A stretch of DNA of 23,592 bases, taken from an uncultured Clostridia bacterium. GTDB lineage: Bacteria; Bacillota; Clostridia; Oscillospirales; Oscillospiraceae. The notes under the pieces are model-generated. The model saw nothing but the letters and a program-made list of their open reading frames with translations. It searched no databases and was not told the DNA's origin. The stretch spans positions 1 through 23,592 of the forward strand of contig CAMHRJ010000003.1 in NCBI GenBank assembly GCA_946187475.1. Reading direction: 5' to 3'. Position 1 is the stretch's first letter, and each line of letters opens with the position of its first letter. This document shows, piece after piece, positions 21,742 to 23,592 of this stretch. A program made the position numbers and the translations under genes.

Positions 21742-22539
21742 TTATTTGGAAAGCAGAATTTCGTCGGAGTCCATGGTGGTGCCCGCCAGTTCCGCGAACT
21801 TGTCCATCAGATCGTGCTTGGTCAGATGCTGCTTCTCCTCGCCGGAGACGTCGAGGATGATGCGCCCCTCGTTCATCATGATCAGACGGTTGCCGTGCTT
21901 GATGGCGTCCTTCATGTTGTGGGTGATCATCAGGGCGGTGAGTTTGTTCTCGGAGATGATCTTGTCGCTGAGCTCCAGCACCTTGGCGGCGGTGGCGGGG
22001 TCCAGGGCGGCGGTGTGCTCGTCCAGAAGCAGGAGCTTCGGGCGCTCCATGGAGGCCATCAGCAGCGTCAGCGCCTGGCGCTGGCCGCCGGAGAGCAGGC
22101 CGACCTTGGCGGTGAGCCGGTCCTCCAGACCCAGACCGAGGATCTTCAGACGCTCGGTGTATTCCTCTTTCTCCGCCTTGGTGACGCCCCAGCGCAGACC
22201 GCGCTTTTTGCCGCGCCGGGCGGCGAGGGCGAGATTCTCGATGATCTGCATGTTGGGGGCGGTACCGGTCATGGGGTCCTGGAACACGCGGCCGATGAAC
22301 TGGGCCCGCTGATGCTCCGGCATGCCGGTGACGTTCACGCCGTCGATGGTGATGGCACCGCTGTCCACGGGCCATACGCCCGCCACGGCGTTGAGCATGG
22401 TGCTCTTGCCGGCGCCGTTGCCGCCGATGACGGTGACGAAATCGCCGGGAGCCAGGTGGAGGTCCACCTCCCGCAGAGCCTTTTTCTCGTTGATGGTTCC
22501 GGGGTTGAAGGTCTTGGAGACCTGTGTCAGCTTAAGCAT
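21742..22539 (-). CDS. ABC transporter ATP-binding protein
   Basis: A 265-residue ABC ATPase that powers import through the permease encoded just upstream. Walker A is GGNGAGKST (39-47), then a Q-loop GRVFQDP, the signature LSGGQRQAL, Walker B LLLLDEHTAALD and the switch histidine MITHNM. The insert ALAARRGKKRGLRWGVTKAE and the general pattern resemble the ATPase of the PhnK-like/TrpZ-type importers of uncharacterised specificity, found with a BPD_transp_2-type permease and a tryptophan- or tyrosine-type binding protein in streptococci. The ATG at 22539 overlaps the permease end by eight bases; GAGGAACAGAAGG lies upstream, so translation is coupled. Substrate unknown. Confidence 0.92.
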   Translation of the reverse strand: MLKLTQVSKTFNPGTINEKKALREVDLHLAPGDFVTVIGGNGAGKSTMLNAVAGVWPVDSGAITIDGVNVTGMPEHQRAQFIGRVFQDPMTGTAPNMQIIENLALAARRGKKRGLRWGVTKAEKEEYTERLKILGLGLEDRLTAKVGLLSGGQRQALTLLMASMERPKLLLLDEHTAALDPATAAKVLELSDKIISENKLTALMITHNMKDAIKHGNRLIMMNEGRIILDVSGEEKQHLTKHDLMDKFAELAGTTMDSDEILLSK

Positions 22540-23512
22540 CCTTCTGTTCCTCCTTTCCCTTGAGGAAGGCGGCGCTGTGCCGCCCTGCCAGCCGGTAGGA
22601 GCTGCGGCGCTGTGCCTGCAGATAGGGAACGGCCAGGAAGATGGCGACCAGCATGGCCGTGAACAGCTTCAGGTCGTTGGAGTCCAGCTTCAGCCAGAGG
22701 ATGATGACCATGACGATGTAGTAGGCCACGCCGCCCAGCACCACGAAGATCAGGCGGGTGTAGAAGCTGCTGCCCTTGCGGAAGATGGCGTCGCAGAGCA
22801 CCTCGCCGATGATGACGGCGGCCAGACCGATGACGATGGCGCCGCGGCCCATGTTGATGTCCGCGAAGCCCTGATACTGGGTCATGAGACCGCCGGAGAG
22901 GGCCACCAGACCGTTGGACAGGCTCAGACCCAGCACCTTCATGTTGTTGATGTTGATGCCCTGGGCCCGGCTCATGGCGGGGTTGGAGCCCGTGGAGCGG
23001 ATGGCGGAGCCCTGCTCGGTGCCGAAGTACCAGTAGAGCACGGCGATGATGCATCCGGCGAGGATGGCACCCACCAGGATGGCCGTGGGCACGCTGCGGG
23101 ATGTCAGCAGCAGCTGATAGCGGTCAGGGTTCAGCGGCTTGTTGGCGCTCATGCCCATGATGCGCAGGTTGATGGAGTAGAGGGCAAACTGGGTCAGAAT
23201 ACCGGCGAGGATGGCCGGGATGCCCAGCTTGGTGTGGAGCAGACCCGTGACGAGACCGGCCAGAATGCCGGCGGCCAGGGCCACCAGCAGCGCGGCCCAG
23301 GCGGGGCAGCCGGCAAGGATCAGCATAACGGTCACGGCGCCGCCAGTGGTGAACGAGCCGTCCACCGTCAGATCGGCCACATCCAGCAGCCGGAACGTGA
23401 TGTAAACGCCCAGCGCCATGATGCCCCAGATGATGCCCTGGGCAACGCCGCCCGGCAGCCGTCCCACCAGATTCGGCAGACTCAGCGCGGCGGCGGTGAG
23501 AGTGAAGTTCAT
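22532..23512 (-). CDS. ABC transporter permease (BPD_transp_2 family)
   Basis: A 326-residue inner-membrane permease with about eight or nine hydrophobic helices. The start GVAQGIIWGIMALGVYITFRLLDVADLTVDGSF is typical of the permeases encoded with uncharacterised COG4120/COG1101-type importers and distantly related to branched-chain amino acid permeases. Further landmarks are GIPAILAGILTQFALYSINLRIMG and IRSTGSNPAMSRAQGININNMKVLGLSLSNGLVALSGGL, the cytoplasmic coupling region. The ATG at 23512 has AAGAGGT upstream. The C-terminus is basic and charged. It is followed by the ATPase with an eight-base overlap. The solute-binding protein usually encoded first is expected just beyond the right edge, on the same strand. 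Confidence 0.9.
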   Translation of the reverse strand: MNFTLTAAALSLPNLVGRLPGGVAQGIIWGIMALGVYITFRLLDVADLTVDGSFTTGGAVTVMLILAGCPAWAALLVALAAGILAGLVTGLLHTKLGIPAILAGILTQFALYSINLRIMGMSANKPLNPDRYQLLLTSRSVPTAILVGAILAGCIIAVLYWYFGTEQGSAIRSTGSNPAMSRAQGININNMKVLGLSLSNGLVALSGGLMTQYQGFADINMGRGAIVIGLAAVIIGEVLCDAIFRKGSSFYTRLIFVVLGGVAYYIVMVIILWLKLDSNDLKLFTAMLVAIFLAVPYLQAQRRSSYRLAGRHSAAFLKGKEEQKDA

Positions 23513-23543
23513 AGCGGTTGTACCTCTTTCTGAAGGGTGATTG

Positions 23544-23590
23544 GCAAAGCCATGACCAAAACGGACTCCTTGCTTTGGTCATAACTTTGC
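23544..23590 (-). promoter_or_regulatory. Hairpin in the leader of the ABC permease gene
   Basis: GCAAAG (23544-23549) and ATGACCAAA (23552-23560) pair with TTTGGTCAT (23574-23582) and CTTTGC (23585-23590), giving a 15-pair stem with one 2x2 mismatch. No T-run follows. It may be an intercistronic stem that sets the level of permease relative to an upstream binding-protein gene. Confidence 0.6.
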
Positions 23591-23592
23591 GG

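Noticed and set aside
21689..22375. N-terminal extension of spoVAD in the same frame
   Set aside because: The extension is antisense-frame reading through the ABC ATPase gene and crosses a terminator. SpoVAD length and ribosome binding site both fit the ATG at 21688.
22322..23533. Plus-strand 403-codon frame
   Set aside because: Shadow of the ABC permease and ATPase genes.

Overview
The window looks like chromosome of a spore-forming, GC-rich member of the Clostridia, most like the Oscillospiraceae. The evidence is a spoVAD-spoVAE pair, GC-rich coding sequence with strong GGAGG ribosome binding sites, a Firmicutes-type recJ-relA-dtd-MBL cluster, and a BspA-like leucine-rich surface protein. 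This is inferred from gene content; no species marker is present. Most of the window is ordinary metabolism, transport and housekeeping. The unusual material lies between genes.

Region by region. 1-1715 (+): an aconitase X pair, with the large subunit cut by the left edge. 1716-1999: a hairpin-rich convergent spacer. 2000-2842 (-): panB, pantothenate synthesis. 3042-4335 (-): an EcsC-family protein and a small membrane protein, probably one operon. 4378-4555: two adjacent cloverleaf-like inverted-repeat structures. 4654-6750 (+): an ion-transporter-superfamily permease, then a DegV lipid-binding protein. 6832-8088 (-): a sodium-coupled symporter of the glutamate/dicarboxylate family. 8246-8776 (-): an XRE regulator. 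8949-9580: tRNA-Pro(TGG) on the minus strand, surrounded by related hairpin repeats. 9580-14979 (+): recJ, relA/spoT, dtd and an MBL hydrolase, closely packed and ending at a strong terminator. 15112-15330 (-): a small XRE regulator, divergent from a secreted LRR/FN3 protein at 15613-17508 (+). 17658-20141 (+): a GH2 glycosidase. 20177-20247: a nested palindrome. 20316-21688 (-): spoVAE and spoVAD. 21742-23512 (-): ATPase and permease of an ABC importer whose binding-protein gene probably lies beyond the right edge.

How the genes work together. recJ (repair), relA (ppGpp turnover) and dtd (removal of D-amino acids from tRNA) form a housekeeping and stress unit. The two SpoVA genes act in dipicolinic acid movement in the forespore; spoVAC, their usual partner, is not beside them. 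The small XRE regulator faces a promoter that contains two matching operator-like dyads, so it may control the surface protein. No complete new multi-gene system could be identified. The strongest unexplained signals are the paired cloverleafs (4378-4555), the hairpin-repeat family around tRNA-Pro (8993-9401), the TIR-bounded element (1739-1983), and the overlap of a terminator, a sporulation-type promoter and a ribosome binding site ahead of spoVAD (21686-21737).
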